NCBI RefSeq assembly: GCF_020283565.1 | Contig: NC_060062.1 | Coordinates: 59,970,409-60,034,408, forward strand | Reading direction: 5' to 3' | Origin: Trifolium pratense | Lineage: Eukaryota; Streptophyta; Magnoliopsida; Fabales; Fabaceae | Length of the DNA: 64,000 nucleotides | Shown: piece after piece, positions 37,601-50,149 of the stretch | Layout of the letters: each line of letters begins with the position of its first letter | Numbering within the stretch: the stretch's first letter is position 1 | Made by a program: the position numbers and the translations under genes | The notes under the pieces: model-generated | Database searches by the model: none | Seen by the model: the letters and a program-made list of their open reading frames with translations, nothing else | Told to the model about the DNA's origin: nothing

Positions 37601-40143
37601 GAAATCGGACGGCTCACACTCCAACTTCAACTAATCTACTTTTAAATACATCTCAAGATATAAGGCATACATGCATGGAATTCATTTCTTTATATTTGTT
37701 CATAATCATTTTACGATGAATGTAAACCCAACTAAAGGGCAACTACTGGAATTTCTACTACAATGTCTAACTTTTGAAGTTTGTGGTTGGAGAATTGATT
37801 CCAAGACTGAGTTCCATTTTGTCCTGCCTCAAATAAAAGATTAAAACAGCTTGATTTTGATCATGATATAAAACTTCAAATGCCGAGGATCAAAATATGA
37901 ACAGACAGGGGGACAAAACCATCATCTTTGACATGGAAGCACTGATTATATTAAGCATAGTGTAAGAGTTTTTACAGCCTCCAAAGATATTTCGATCAGT
38001 ACTCCTGAAATCAAGAATAAGTATTGACCATTCATTAGTAAAAGAATTTTGCTCGGTAATCATTGTTGGTCATAATGTTATTGCTATTGTTATCAAACCA
38101 TTAAATAATGTTGTTGTGCTCGAACCTCGTAAACAATGTAAGAACATTACAAATTACGAGCTCAAAAACATATACAAATCTCATACTGTACATACCATGA
38201 ACTCAAATAATACATAAAATTACTAATTTTAGCATTAAGAGTGGTTCATTAACTCATTAGTTAACGGGAAAGCTAAATCAAATGCCTTTCATATTAGTTT
38301 TTGCTTTCGATTCCACCAAAACATTGACCCCTGACTCAAGTACAAATTTCAACTTCATATCAAAGTGAAGTTGAATACATCCACCCAGCAGAAGTAAAAA
38401 AACATTGCATAATTCCCTATGAAACATTGCATAATTAATAAATTTTCACTCTAGGAAAACCAATAATTATAATGAAAAAACTTCAAAAATAAAGATAGCA
38501 AACCTCGCCCATTTCAGACGTTGATTCCCAGTTTCAACTCAAGGAATAGACTTAATAGAAACATTGTCTATTCAGTGTAAGTGGGTACAAGAAAGGTAAC
38601 ACCCTGTTATTACGTATACATAACTGAGTTGAAACAGAACAGAAGGGATGCAAATAATAACAAAAACTACCTCAGATTGATGATAAGGATGGCCTCTTTG
38701 TTGTAAACCAAGTCATCTGTGGGGCATTCTGCTCTGAGAGTGGAACAATTGAAGGCACTTCCACAAATCTCACAATCAATTTTTCAATCCGAGAGTAAAG
38801 ATGGATGAGGTATTTCAAGGTTAGAATCAGTTTTGGATGACAAATAGCATTCTCAACAAGCAGCCAAACATCTTCACAATACAGCCAAATACTATCTGAC
38901 CGTTGCAAACTGGTGTTGGATGCTACACAACTCAGCATGGAACCAGAACCAAACAGACACCTAGTTGACAATACTTGCTCTCATGAACGGAACAGAATCA
39001 ATATTATACACCGTTTGAAAGTTGAAACTATTACAAATCTGATATCCCTGTTTGCAAGCTTCAGCAAGAAATGTTTCCGATTTCACCAACATTTTCAAGG
39101 ACAATTAACATTCAAACACAAGGGGAAAATTGACATGTCATCCCTCTTCCTTCCCATTTACTTTAGAAAATAACAGAGTATTAGATAAGCTTTTCATCTC
39201 TATAGTAAACCAAATTTCAATTTGCCTAGTTAATTATTGTGTTATTGATTTATCGCTGCTTCAAAATTAGCACTTCAAGTTCAAGTATCTATGGTTCACT
39301 TGTTATTAAGTGATAATCTAATAGAGAATGTTTTATTATTATTGTTAAATAATTCAGTCAATTTTTTTCTTTCTCTTCCCTCATTTTGTCAATAACCCAT
39401 CTTCAAAATGGAAAACATGCTAAAATAAAATATCAAAACTCCATCACCTTCCTTATGGCATGGATATTGCAAGAATCATAATAGCAAGGGAGCCAAGTGC
39501 AAACCCTTAACAGTTCATAGCAAAAAATTGTAGTCTTATGTTGACACCAACAAAAATCCTGCAAAAACAACATAGTATCCACAAAAGAAGAAACCAACAT
39601 GATACCCCTTCTCATCAAAACTTACCATGTGTTTGGAACCACATTGTGAACGCATGGTAGACACCATTTCGAATGTGAATGAAAACACACACTTAATGAA
39701 ATTTCTCTTACCAACAGTTCTAAACCTGTCTCAATATTCATGGAATGAGAATATTAGAATCCGTGTACCATTTTGTTGAGACATTCATGTCAAATGAAAA
39801 CTTAATTCTTGTGTGTTTAGAAACCCATTAGAGAAATCTCAAAGGCACACAACAGATACATTTGAGATCTCACCAATACATTTTCAAACATGCACTTCAT
39901 TGGCTTCAAAAATGTAAAGACAAAGGATATTCATAAGTTAAGACAAAACTGAGCTAGGCAAACAGCAAAAGTAACAACAAAGGGTATTCATAAGTTAAGA
40001 AGACACTTAAATGTCAAAGTTTTTACATAGAAGTTGGTATTTCACCAGATATACAACGGCTCAAATAGATACGAGATCTACCGACTTTTTTTTTTTTTTT
40101 TTTTGCATTTTTTTTTCTTCTAATTTCTTTTTTTTCTCTCAAC

Positions 40144-40998
40144 TTAATAAGCACTCTGTCCATTCTCAACACCTAACCCATACAAGACCCCTGCATACTT
40201 CTCCAAGGATCCACTAAAGAAATTCTCTTTCAATTTCCTGAATGTACAAGATGTGAGCAAACTATCCGAACCAGCTTGATGACAAATCCCAACTCTCTCA
40301 ACCTCCAACAACTCAGCAAGCTTGTTCAACCCTCCATGAAGACTATTACAAAACTTCATTAAATGTTTGATATCATACACAGTTGGGAAATACATATTGA
40401 TCAAATTGAAGAACCCAACTTGTGTATCAGGCAAATTTTGACAAGTCAATAGCTTTAACAAATAACCAAAATCATATCCACTATGAAAAGTTACCCAATG
40501 AACATTATCATTCAAAACAATCCCAGATGACATTAAAAGCTCACCGAAACGCCGTGCATCGATACCATTTTCGTTATTCCTCTTGAAATCAATCCCACTC
40601 TGTCTCAAAAGTTCAATTGAATCATTTGCAAAAACATCCTCATTCACATTGAATTCTCTAAAATTGAATTGCCAAATACAGAATCTCTCATCATCATCAT
40701 CACCGCAAGTTGGAAGATTTCCATGTTCATCGGAGAATGTGAGACCCAATTGAATCAGCTTAAGCATATCAACATTGTCTTTTAGGGTTTGGTAATGAAA
40801 ATCATAACTACTCTTGAAATTCCCAACCGGTCGAAGAACAATTCCGGGGAATTCCGTATCCATAGCAATGTAAGGATAATCATCGACGATTTCGCGAAGT
40901 ATAGCGAATTCTTCTTCAAGATTATCGTTCCAAACTTCGCGAATCTGAATGGAATCGCTTTTCGGCAAAATTAGCGGCATCACAATTTTATTTACCAT
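40144..40998 (-). CDS. CAF1: CCR4-NOT deadenylase subunit CAF1 (POP2-like)
   Basis: An intact frame of 284 aa without introns in the coding part. CAF1 shortens mRNA poly(A) tails in the cytoplasmic CCR4-NOT complex. The DEDDh nuclease residues are present: D47 and E49 (IAMDTEFPG), D176 ([12 protein letters not shown]), H240 and D245 ([11 protein letters not shown]). [20 protein letters not shown] is the family's N-terminal signature. Homologues start as [11 protein letters not shown], so translation probably begins at the second Met (codon at 40978-40980), which also has a G at -3; the first ATG (40996-40998) has T. A 5' UTR intron is likely between about 41024 and 41135. No C-terminal truncation. 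Confidence 0.93.
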   Translation of the reverse strand: MVNKIVMPLILPKSDSIQIREVWNDNLEEEFAILREIVDDYPYIAMDTEFPGIVLRPVGNFKSSYDFHYQTLKDNVDMLKLIQLGLTFSDEHGNLPTCGDDDDERFCIWQFNFREFNVNEDVFANDSIELLRQSGIDFKRNNENGIDARRFGELLMSSGIVLNDNVHWVTFHSGYDFGYLLKLLTCQNLPDTQVGFFNLINMYFPTVYDIKHLMKFCNSLHGGLNKLAELLEVERVGICHQAGSDSLLTSCTFRKLKENFFSGSLEKYAGVLYGLGVENGQSAY

Positions 40999-42143
40999 AA
41001 AATAACGAAAAATTCACCAGATCTGTTAAATACCCAATTAAATTAACATCAATAACAAGCAATTGCATATAAAAAAATCGAAAATTGATGAAGATTGAAT
41101 AAATAAATTGGGGAAAAATTGAAATTGAATCTGACCTTGAAAATTGGAAATTGAAAATTGGAATTGATTGAAGGAAGAATTGGAAAAGTGTTGAGAGAGA
41201 ACGGAGAGGATGAGGGGGAGATAGAAGGAAGAGATTTTTGGGGAATGAAATCTCTCCCGTTCTAGGGTTTTCTTTTTTGTTGTCAATTTTTTTTTATTGG
41301 TTATAAAATGGGGAAAATGAAGAAATGTGCAAAAGAGGAGGAGGAAGATATTTCGACGAAAATTAGCGGTGGAATTTGTTTTTTCTTGCTTCATCAATTT
41401 ATCTTGTGTTTGCCTAATTTCCTCTTTTCTTATTTATACTGTACTTTCATTTTTTGTGCTGTCTTGTGGAATAACAAGTGTGTAGTGTAAGATTTTCTTT
41501 TACTATAGATAGATAGATAATTTATGCGTATAAGAATTTTTTTAATCAATATTGTGATTTTTAGGAAAAGAGATCTCGATAATTTAAAATTCTACCAAAA
41601 GATAAATAAAATTTGGTTAAAATTTTCATTAAAAAATAAACTCGGTTTCTCTTGAATAATTCGTATTAAGAAAATTTAGTTTGTAGAATAAAGTTTATGT
41701 TGTATGTTCAGTAGGTTTATCACATCACATGATAGTAAAATTCTTATTCGATGAAATAACTAAAATTGATTGAAATTAGGGTTTAATTTTTCTCGATTTC
41801 AAAAGGTTGAGGTAGGGCGGATTAATGGAACTTTAATACCCACCTCAAATTCGCACCGTGATTGTACCAAAATTATACTTTTATTTTTAAAATTAAAAAC
41901 TCTTAACGAAACCCTCAAATTACATTCATCGTTGTGAGTCTTAAACAAGTTTTTTCCTCATTTTTTTTTAATAAATAAAATGATGTAATTTTGAATTTTT
42001 ACATTTTTCTTAATAAAAAAGGTACCAAAATGAAATCCAAAACGTTCACACACGAACTGGTGCAAGGATATCCAAAGTCATCGAAAATGGGGTCGCAATT
42101 GTATTTTTCACCACTTTCAAAGATCCAGATAAGTTAGAAGATA

Positions 42144-42444
42144 CTCCCTCCGTCCCGAATTATAAGAGAAAATAAAAAAATCACACTTATTAAGAAAAAG
42201 TAAAATATGAGAATTTGAAATATGTTTTTGTGGGTTTTTCTTGAAATAAGTTGCATAGGAAGATGTAAAACCAATTTTTATTGGTGGTTGTTTATTGAGA
42301 AAAGGGTAGAGAGAGAAAATTAAATGCAATTTGCATTTAATTTTATGAGAATAAGAGAAAAACATTCTTGAAAATGACTTTCTCCCTTATAATTTGGGAC
42401 AAAAAAAATGGCATTTTTTCCCTTATAATTTGGGACGGAGGGAG
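42144..42444. mobile_element. Stowaway (Tc1/Mariner-type) MITE, 301 bp
   Basis: Ends CTCCCTCCGTCCCGAATTAT and its complement, flanked by the TA dinucleotide at 42142-42143 and 42445-42446, the Stowaway target duplication. 'CTCCCTCCGTCCC' is the classic Stowaway terminus. Non-coding. Confidence 0.9.
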
Positions 42445-42566
42445 TACTTGAACTCCATTAAGTATAGAGACGAGGAAGGCCAAAACCATACTCAACCCCC
42501 TATTGTCATGCATACTCAACAAAGATTAATCACTCTTAAACGACATTGAAAATTCGTTGATTAATA

Positions 42567-42692
42567 CTCCATCTGTTCCAAAATATATGGGAAAACTGGT
42601 CAAAGAAAGTTGATGTAGTTAGTCCAAATTCTCAACCAAATACTTCAATTTTCTTTGACAATTTTTTTCTTATTATATTTTGGGACGGAATG
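42567..42692. mobile_element. Diverged Stowaway-like MITE
   Basis: Begins TACTCCATCTGTTCCAAAAT and ends TATTTTGGGACGGAATG, a weathered inverted pair of the same type as the 42144 element. The right boundary is approximate. Confidence 0.55.
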
Positions 42693-42758
42693 TGCGGTTC
42701 ATACATACATTCTTTAAATCTAATCCTAAAACGTTGGCTTAAAAATAATAGTTGGGAG

Positions 42759-42895
42759 TCCCATGAGCTTGGCTCAATTGGTTGGACATCGCATTATATA
42801 TGCAGGGGGCCGGGGTTCGAACCCCGGTCATCCCACTTATCCATCTTAAGGGTGGAATTTCTAGCCGCTAGGCTACTTGACCAAAAAAAAAAAAA
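42759..42895 (+). mobile_element. Full-length tRNA-derived SINE
   Basis: 137 bp including the poly(A) tail. Box A is TGGCTCAATTGGTTGG and box B is GGGGTTCGAACCCCGG, so it retains an internal Pol III promoter. The tRNA-unrelated 3' part (CCCACTTATCCATCTTAAGG, ending GGCTACTTGACC plus A-run) recurs as fragments elsewhere. AATAATAGTTGGGAG at 42744-42758 and 42896-42910 is a perfect 15-bp target duplication, so the copy is young. Confidence 0.9.
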
Positions 42896-42975
42896 AATAA
42901 TAGTTGGGAGGCTTAAAAGAATATACGGGGTGAATTAAGAAACTTTAAAAAAAAGTTAGTTTGAGATTGTGATCC

Positions 42976-43033
42976 AAGCCCAGCCCAGCCCAGCCCAAAT
43001 GCTTTTGAAGAATCCCTGAAAATAAAACCCTAA
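42976..43033 (+). promoter_or_regulatory. Promoter elements of the eS12 gene (site II-like repeats and telo-box)
   Basis: Four consecutive GCCCA units at 42978-42997 are the complement of the TGGGC core of site II elements. AAACCCTAA at 43025-43033 is a telo-box. The pair is typical of plant ribosomal-protein gene promoters and coordinates expression in dividing cells. Confidence 0.6.
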
Positions 43034-43272
43034 AAACAACCCGTTCTCCCTTTCTTCATCACAAACAAAGTTTGGATTGGAATTGAACTCTCACTCAACT
43101 CAACGCCGTCGGAGTTCATCCTCGGCACCCACAAACAGTGAGAAAATCTCCGTCCACGTTTTCCTTTTTTCTTTTTCTGATTTTCCTTCTCTATAGTGCA
43201 AAAATTGATTGATTTGTTCTAATTCTTTGTGCAGGAAAAAAAAAGCTTGGTTTTCGAAATCTACAAGGAAAA

Positions 43273-44861
43273 ATGTCAGGGTAAGTTATTTTTTTTAATC
43301 TAATTGGTTTTTGAAATCTACAATGAAACTTGTGTTACAGAGTAAGGATATTTTTGTTTAAATTGCAAATTTGATTGTTAATAAGTAGGTTGTTTTTGTA
43401 ATTATTATTTCTTATTTATCTTATGAGACATATGGTTAACATATTTTTGATTGATTAATTAGAGAAATGGAATTGGATTAGAAAGACCTAATGACAAGGT
43501 TTTGTTTTTGGTTTAAATTGTGTTATTGTTATGTTGCGATTTTTTATGTTCGCGAATATTTTTGGATAAATCCGAGACCCTTAAAAAAAATCTTGACTTT
43601 ATTTGTTAAAAAAAAATCTTGACTTTTGGTAAAAGTTATTCTCATTCGTTGTTTGTCTATTTGGTCTGCATGTATTGTTGTGTAGTTCGTGTTTGGTCTG
43701 TTAGTCTTGAGTGTATCTGTCTAAAGTAGCAAATATTCTATGTGTTCCTCTGTTGATGACATTTTCGTAGAGGAATGATATTTGTTGTGGTTTAAATTGT
43801 GCTATTGTTATATTTTGATTCTTGATATTGTCGGAATTTGTGGAAAAATGGGGTTGTTGTAGCTGTGGCCTGTTATGGAGACCCCAAAAAACTTTGACAT
43901 TATGGTTGCGATTGTGGTTGTGGGCTATAATTTAAAATCATGGCATTACTTAATATACAAACTAGTATTGGCGAATGAATGAAAGTGATTCTTTTGTAGG
44001 CTCTTTCAGCAATCATTTTTCCCATTCTTTTGTTTGTGTTTTTGTATTTGGTTTGCGTGTCTTGTGTAGACTTCTGTAGTTTGTGTGTTGGTTCTGTTAG
44101 TCTTTAGTATTTTTGCCTAAGTAGCAATTCTTCTATGGTTCGTCTTTTAATGATATTTTTGCTATGCAGTGAGGAAGCTGTTGCTGTAGCTGAGCCTGTT
44201 GCCGTTGCCGCTGCTGGAGTTCCAGGCGAGCCAATGGACATCATGACTGCCTTGCAACTCGTGCTTAGGAAGTCATTGGCTTACGGTGGTCTTGCACGTG
44301 GCCTCCACGAAGGTGCAAAAGTAATTGAGAAGCATGCAGGACAACTCTGTGTTCTTGCAGAGGATTGCGATCAACCTGACTATGTTAAACTTGTCAAGGC
44401 TCTTTGTGCTGAGCACAATGTTAGTCTGCTGACTGTTCCCAGTGCAAAGACACTCGGAGAATGGGCTGGTGTAAGTCTTATTGACAGTAAACAATATTAA
44501 TTTATTTCTTCAACAAATCAATTGATATCACATTTATTTGTCAAATATTTCATATTGATTATTCATTGTTTGTACGAATATGGATTGTTTTTTATTGCTT
44601 TGTTTTATTTTACTGTTTTTTTTATTAATCATTGTTTGCCTTCTCCTCGCAGTTGTGCAAGATTGATTCAGAGGGAAAAGCTAGGAAAGTAACCGGCTGC
44701 TCCTGTGTCGTTGTCAAGGTATGAACTTTACAGAAATGAATTATTTCTTTCCGATTAGTTTTATCTTGCTTTATAGTCATTTAACTGTTTGGTGTTGCCA
44801 GGATTTTGGCGAAGAACATGAAGCCTACAATGTTGTTCTGCAGCACGTGAAAGCTCAATGA
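43273..44861 (+). CDS. RPS12: 40S ribosomal protein S12 (eS12)
   Basis: Four coding exons: 43273-43280 (ATG TCA GG), 44170-44470, 44653-44718 and 44802-44861, giving 144 aa, the usual plant length. It is a cytosolic small-subunit protein. The sequence shows an Ala/Val-rich plant N-terminus, then [40 protein letters not shown] and the C-terminal [19 protein letters not shown] 5' UTR intron is likely at 43138-43234. The first coding exon is only 8 bp and the following intron 889 bp. All splice sites are canonical and the frame is intact. Confidence 0.95.
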
Positions 44862-45782
44862 GCTGCAAGATCCATCCGTTGTGTGTTTCTTTCCTTTTCA
44901 TTTTAGTGTTATTCTATGGGAATGAATTTTGAGTTTGTTGCCTAGGGATTTCAAATGTTTAATATGATTTTGCTGCTCTCAGTTGTTATGGTTACTCTAA
45001 TTTAGTTACACACTTTTGTTTTGCTATGGTATTGCAAAGTATTTTAATCCTTAACTTGTTTGCTATGGTATCCTTTTTATGTATTTCGCAAGTAGCATGT
45101 GTTGGGTTTTATGCATATATATGCAAAGTATTTTGAGTTTGTGTATGCCAAAGACATGCATACTATTACTAATAGGTACGCAACCATTTCTAGATATGAT
45201 TCATAAGCCATAAAGGTCATATTTGCTTCCATGTCATCAACCGTGGTTGATTTAGTGCATCTTTGTTTCAACTTCATGAGGAAAAATAAGCAATTTATTG
45301 GAGCAAATACTTATTGGGGAAAAAAAAATCAATTTATTGTAAAATATTAACTTATGCAGAAATGGATTCCTTTAAAGCATACAGAAATTTTGAATAAAAA
45401 TTGTGTTGATCCTATTGTGATTCAAAATAAGTTTTAAGCATATACAACATAACATATATTGGTCGTACGTCATAGCAAAATCAAATAGCAAAGAAGAGAA
45501 ACACGATAGTAAAAATGGGTTGTAATGTAATAGTACGGCGAAATGATGAGGTGATAATTACTATCTGTTTTAATAGGGACCTGGATGGATTGGGTGCAGT
45601 GCACCCATGACTGCACTGCATGTTCAGTCAGTGAAATGAAAACTGTTATATCGAGATTGTACGGTTTATATTTAAAGATCAGAATTGTTATATTTTAACG
45701 GTATTTAAATTTGAACTGTTTGATTTCAAACAGTGTGACGCACTAACTGCATCACAATGATTGCACTCTATTGATATAATAT

Positions 45783-46110
45783 TGACACTCTTTAAATGTA
45801 GCGACTCATGATATTGACACGTTCTTTAAGAGCCGAGGTTTACAATAACTTTTACTCTATTGACATTGATTCGATGGTAGCCTTTTCCATTTCAGCGGCT
45901 TCACTCACCCATCAGTATTTGGTGGAGCACCTTAATCCAGCCTATAAATAACAATTTTCGTGGCCAAACTCTCAATGTAATCACCAATTATTAAGACTTA
46001 AGTACATGAGGAGAGTCAAACTCAAAAGACTAGTCAAATAGGTGGGAGAACCTTATGACTTAAGTGTCACATTGAACACTTTGATATACTTGATGTGAGA
46101 CTACTAAAGA
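45783..46110 (-). mobile_element. Truncated TRIM-like retroelement fragment
   Basis: Matches the internal region plus one terminal repeat of the element at 57659-58088, in the same order (TTCTTTAAGAGCCGA, CTTAATCCAGCCTATA, AAAAGACTAGTC, GATATACTTGATGTGAGACT). The other terminal repeat is missing or eroded. Confidence 0.5.
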
Positions 46111-46239
46111 TAAGCGGACAAATGAGAAAATGGAAGGGATTTTTAGTCGTTAAAGACACAACAATTAATTATGGGACAAAATGAAACCGATCGACAAAAA
46201 AGTAATTTAGCCTTTGAAAAAAGGGTCATTCGATTCATT

Positions 46240-46708
46240 TCAGATGCTCTTGGTTGGTAGTTCTTTTCACTCTTATCGTCGACGAGATCATTGGCTTTGG
46301 TTTTATTTCTGGAACCCAGCCAGCTATGAGAACAAAATCTAAAAAGTTTAAAATATTTTGTTCCCTCTTTCATCATATTAACTTCTCTTTTGGTTATGAT
46401 AATTTAACTTCTCTTAGGGTTTAAGGTGGTAGCGTTCTATGTGGATTCAATTATTTACAATTAGTTATCATTTTGGAGTTCAAAATTTTTTTAAATCGTG
46501 GGATTTGTTGCCATTATATCTTTCTGAGAATGGTGATACAATGATATTTGCAAATGAAAAAGACAAAGAGGCATCTATCTATAACCGCAGATACAATCTT
46601 GTAGTAGGAAGAATTGTCATTAGTAACAAAATACTGTGGTTGCAGGCAAATGATTACGTTGAAAGTTTGGTTTCGACTCATGAAACTGAGTTTCTCGTCC
46701 ACACATGA
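46240..46708 (+). pseudogene. F-box protein relic (C-terminal fragments)
   Basis: Pieces of an F-box-associated domain appear in order but in different frames: LLVGS near 46246, DHWLWFYFWNPAS near 46290-46325, FGYDN near 46397, FKVVAFYVDS near 46420-46448, then WIQLFTISYHFGVQ, LPLYLSENGDTMIFANEKD and ANDYVESLVSTH to a stop at 46706-46708. The F-box itself and the middle of the domain are missing. It is closely related to the next gene at 47599. Confidence 0.75.
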
Positions 46709-47598
46709 CTTGTTTGAATATATTTTTCTTCATGTACGTTTCTTTAAAATCCTTGTTAATTAAATCATGATAGGATTTGGGAACATTTTTTGTAGTTAGA
46801 TTTCTGATTTAACATACTCTGATGTTCCCTTCTTTCATGAATAACATACTCTCAGTTTCATTGTTAATTTACATTCATCATCTTTGGTTAGATATATAAT
46901 GAACTACTAATATAATTGATGTTTCATTTTGCAGATATTATTCCTTGTATTGTCATATAGACTCTAACTCTCCATCTTAAATAAAAAGTGATCGATCGAC
47001 CATCAAAATCCAAAAGCATCGCCGCGAGCCAAAAGTTATCTGAGAGTGTTATTACACTATCGAGACCAATTTGGTGGCTTTTTGTTGGTTATGTACTATT
47101 TTATTTTAATCAAATTTTCCTGCTGAAAAAAAAAATAAAAATTTGTTTGGATTCCACAAAAAAGGAAATAAACAAATTTGGCCATATCCTGCCCGATCAT
47201 AAACACCAATGTGGCATGATTATCAAATGAATGACACCACTGTATCAAAATTTATTTGACATCAAATCTCATCTATCTAAAAATTTAAAATTATCAACAA
47301 AATAATTAATATACATTCACCTAATTAGAAAAAAAATCTTGATCAACATAAATTCATAATCACTCATTCCTTATTTGTTTCCCCCCGTTCTTTTTGGTAA
47401 AGGTTTTTATTTATTCGGAATCATACCATAATTTATAGAAATAATTTGCTAAAAAAAAGAGTTTCTCCTCCTAATAATGATCGTATAAAAAAATTGGAAA
47501 ATAAACTAGGAATGTTTTGATTATGAGTTTATGGTGATATAAAGTGCATTTGCGCACTACGTACTTTGTTCTATTCTACTAGCTAGGGTTGAAATTCA

Positions 47599-48646
47599 AT
47601 GGAAGAAGCATCGGCAGGAGCGATCTTCCCCAACGAAGTTATAGTAGAAATTGTATCATGGCTTCCGGTGAAATATGTTATGCAACTCAGGTGCCTTAAC
47701 AAGTTTTTCAATACTCTCATCTTTAATCCTAACTTCGTTCAAATGCATCTCAATAAATCAACACGAACAAATTCGCAGCAACTTGCATTAATTTGTTTTG
47801 AGAATGAGAAGAATCATGTTAATCCGGAGGAGGATTGGACTTCCAGTTTGATAACTCTATCCATTCATGATTTACTCCAAAACCACAAGTTTACCATCTT
47901 TCACCATTCCGATCCTTACTATCTATTGACCGACCGGCCGTGGCTTGTTGGCTCATGCAATGGATTGCTATGCTTGTTTGGTATGTCATCCCGTTATCAT
48001 CAATGGCTTTATTTATGGAACCCAACTATCAGAAAACAATCTCAAAAATTTACACTCTTTTTCGATTATTACAACAATCCTAATTCTTGATGATGATGAT
48101 GATGACGACGATGATGATAATAATAATAATAAAAATGATGGTGTGCATTATTTGAATGGTACTATTAACTGGATTGCCGTTCGTGATGACATCAATATCA
48201 ATGGTAGTGTTAGTCTTACGGTTGACCAATTTGTGATTCTTTCACTTGATCTCTCCACTGAGACATACACTGAATTGTTGCTACCTCAGAGATTTGATAA
48301 GGTGCCGCGTTATCCCCCAAAGCTTGTGGTTTTGATGGATTGTCTTTGTTTTTGTCATGATTTTCAGAAAATCCATTTTGTAATATGGCAAATGAAGGAT
48401 TTTGGAGTTCAAGAGTCATGGATTCAATTATTTAAAATTAGTCATCAAGATTTCTATATATGGTTGGATTTGTTGCCATTGTACCTTTCCGAAAATGGCG
48501 ATACACTGTTATTGGCAAATGTTAAACACAACGAGGCATTTATCTATAACTGCAGAGACAATAAAGTAGAGAAAATTGGAATTGCTAACAATATAATGTG
48601 GCCAAAGGCCAAGGATTATGTTGAAAGTTTGGTTTCACCTCATTGA
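47599..48646 (+). pseudogene. F-box protein gene, frameshifted with internal deletion
   Basis: The first frame (47599-48090) has an F-box near residues 10-50 (IFPNEVIVEIVSWLPVKYVM) and the start of an F-box-associated domain (GSCNGLLCLFG, WNPTIRKQSQKF), then stops in a GAT/AAT microsatellite (48087-48135). The rest of the domain (GVHYLNGTINWIA, WIQLFKIS, LPLYLSENGDTLLLAN) continues in another frame to 48646. Family members have about 50-60 more residues between WNP and YLNGTINW (the FGYD...YKVV block), so DNA was lost as well as frame. F-box proteins are substrate adaptors of SCF ubiquitin ligases. The first frame alone could make a 163-aa truncated protein. Confidence 0.75.
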
Positions 48647-49092
48647 AATTTGAAAGTGAGTTTCTCTTCCACATATAACTTGTTTGAATTTATATTACTT
48701 ATGTATGTTGCTATAATGAATTGGATGAATATGTCTTTATAATTTATATGCTTATTATAAGTTTATTATAAGTTTGAAGATGATAATTCATAATTAATTC
48801 TTTAAAGGTAGTTTATTAATAGGAAATAAATTGCTAATATATATGTGCCAGACAAGTCAAGAGTGAGCACAAAATATGTATGAATTTCCTTAATCCAATT
48901 TTCCAGACCTTATAATCAAGCATGGGGATAATTCTTGACAATAGATTCTTGCTAAAAATTTATAAATGAAGAAAGGTGAAAAAAAAGTTAAATGAAAAAA
49001 AAAGTTAAATAAATAAAAAAAAACTATTTTAGATATTTGTTAAAAAGTATGTGAAAATAATAATAAACTTTAATAGATGGATCAGACGGAAT

Positions 49093-49192
49093 CTCCATGA
49101 ACATAACTCAATTAGAAGAGACATTGTAAATTATTACAACGACAAGGATTCAAATCCTTAAAATTTTAACCACTAAGTTATTTGACAAAAAA
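49093..49192 (+). mobile_element. Decayed SINE
   Basis: CATGAACATAACTCAATTAG (box-A-like), AAGGATTCAAATCCTT (box-B-like) and AACCACTAAGTTATTTGACA plus A-run follow the order of the SINE at 42759, with many substitutions. Confidence 0.6.
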
Positions 49193-49587
49193 AAATAATG
49201 ATTTCAAAATATATGAATAGATGAATTGTATGTATTTTATGTTAAAGGGATGAATTGAATTATTGAAAGAACTTTTAATGGATTGTGATCTTGATTCATT
49301 CATCACCATTAAAAGAACTTTTAATGGATTGTGATCTTAAATAAATTATCAATATTATAATATATGTGATTTTTTATAATAAATATTCACGTCATACCAC
49401 ATAATAAATTATTTTTAAGTATAATGGAGATTACTTATGAATTACTCACTTTAGAAGATTCATGTTCAATTTAAAAATAAAAAGTTATATAAAATTCAGT
49501 AATAAGAAAATATAAAAGTTTTATTCGGTGGGATATTCTACGCCACGGTAAGAAGAACCATGATTTCTTTTTTAACAACAAAAATCT

Positions 49588-49784
49588 TGTTATGAACTAT
49601 TTCTAGAGAATAGCTAGAATAGAGAAGAAGGAGAGAAAGGGAGAAGAGAAAGGAATAGACTATTGTATTGTTCTATTCAAGGTGTGTCTTTTACATTGTG
49701 AGATAGTCATATATATAGGAGATTACATGGGCCAAGAATATGGGCCTAGACTAATGGACATCCACATCTATATTATTCATAACA
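49588..49784 (-). repeat. Copia LTR (3' LTR)
   Basis: Starts TGTTATGAAC and ends TTCATAACA. Identical by eye to the LTR at 54861-55057. Confidence 0.9.
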
Positions 49785-50149
49785 CTCCCCCTTGGATGTC
49801 TATCGATGATATGCCTCATTAAAACCTTACTATTAAAAACCCAGTGGGAAAAATCATAGTGAAGGAAAAAGAGTACAACATCCTTTGTGTGTGAACTGCC
49901 TCGTTAAAAACCTTACCAGGAAAACCCAGTGGGACAAAACCACGGTGAAGGAAAAAAGAGTGCAGAACATATTTATATCTCCCCCTCATAAAGACAATTA
50001 TTATACATGAGATGAAAAATCAAATAATCTTCTGTACTAGCTGCTCCAAAGTTTTATTAAAAGTTGACTCTGTAGAAAAATTTGTCATATCTTCTTTATT
50101 ATAGTCTTCTCTATATTAGCATTGCGTCTGATATTATCTTCATGTTGAG

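Larger units (their letters stand above)
35300..40143. other. Long intergenic region
   Basis: No gene could be supported. 35461-35505 and 37506-37600 are short retroposon insertions. 38670-38970 holds a short minus-strand frame that I could not match to anything. The right end should include the CAF1 3' UTR. The rest is AT-rich without recognisable structure. Confidence 0.45.

Noticed and set aside
38672..38971. Minus-strand 99-aa open frame
   Set aside because: No recognisable domain, no clear splice partners, and composition like random AT-rich sequence; possibly part of an untranslated region.
41038..41397. Minus-strand 119-aa open frame upstream of CAF1
   Set aside because: Low-complexity Phe/Ser/Asn-rich sequence overlapping the CAF1 leader and its intron; not protein-like.
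42759..42850. tRNA gene
   Set aside because: Box A and box B are present, but the body continues into a SINE 3' region with poly(A) and target duplications, and the stems do not form a normal tRNA.
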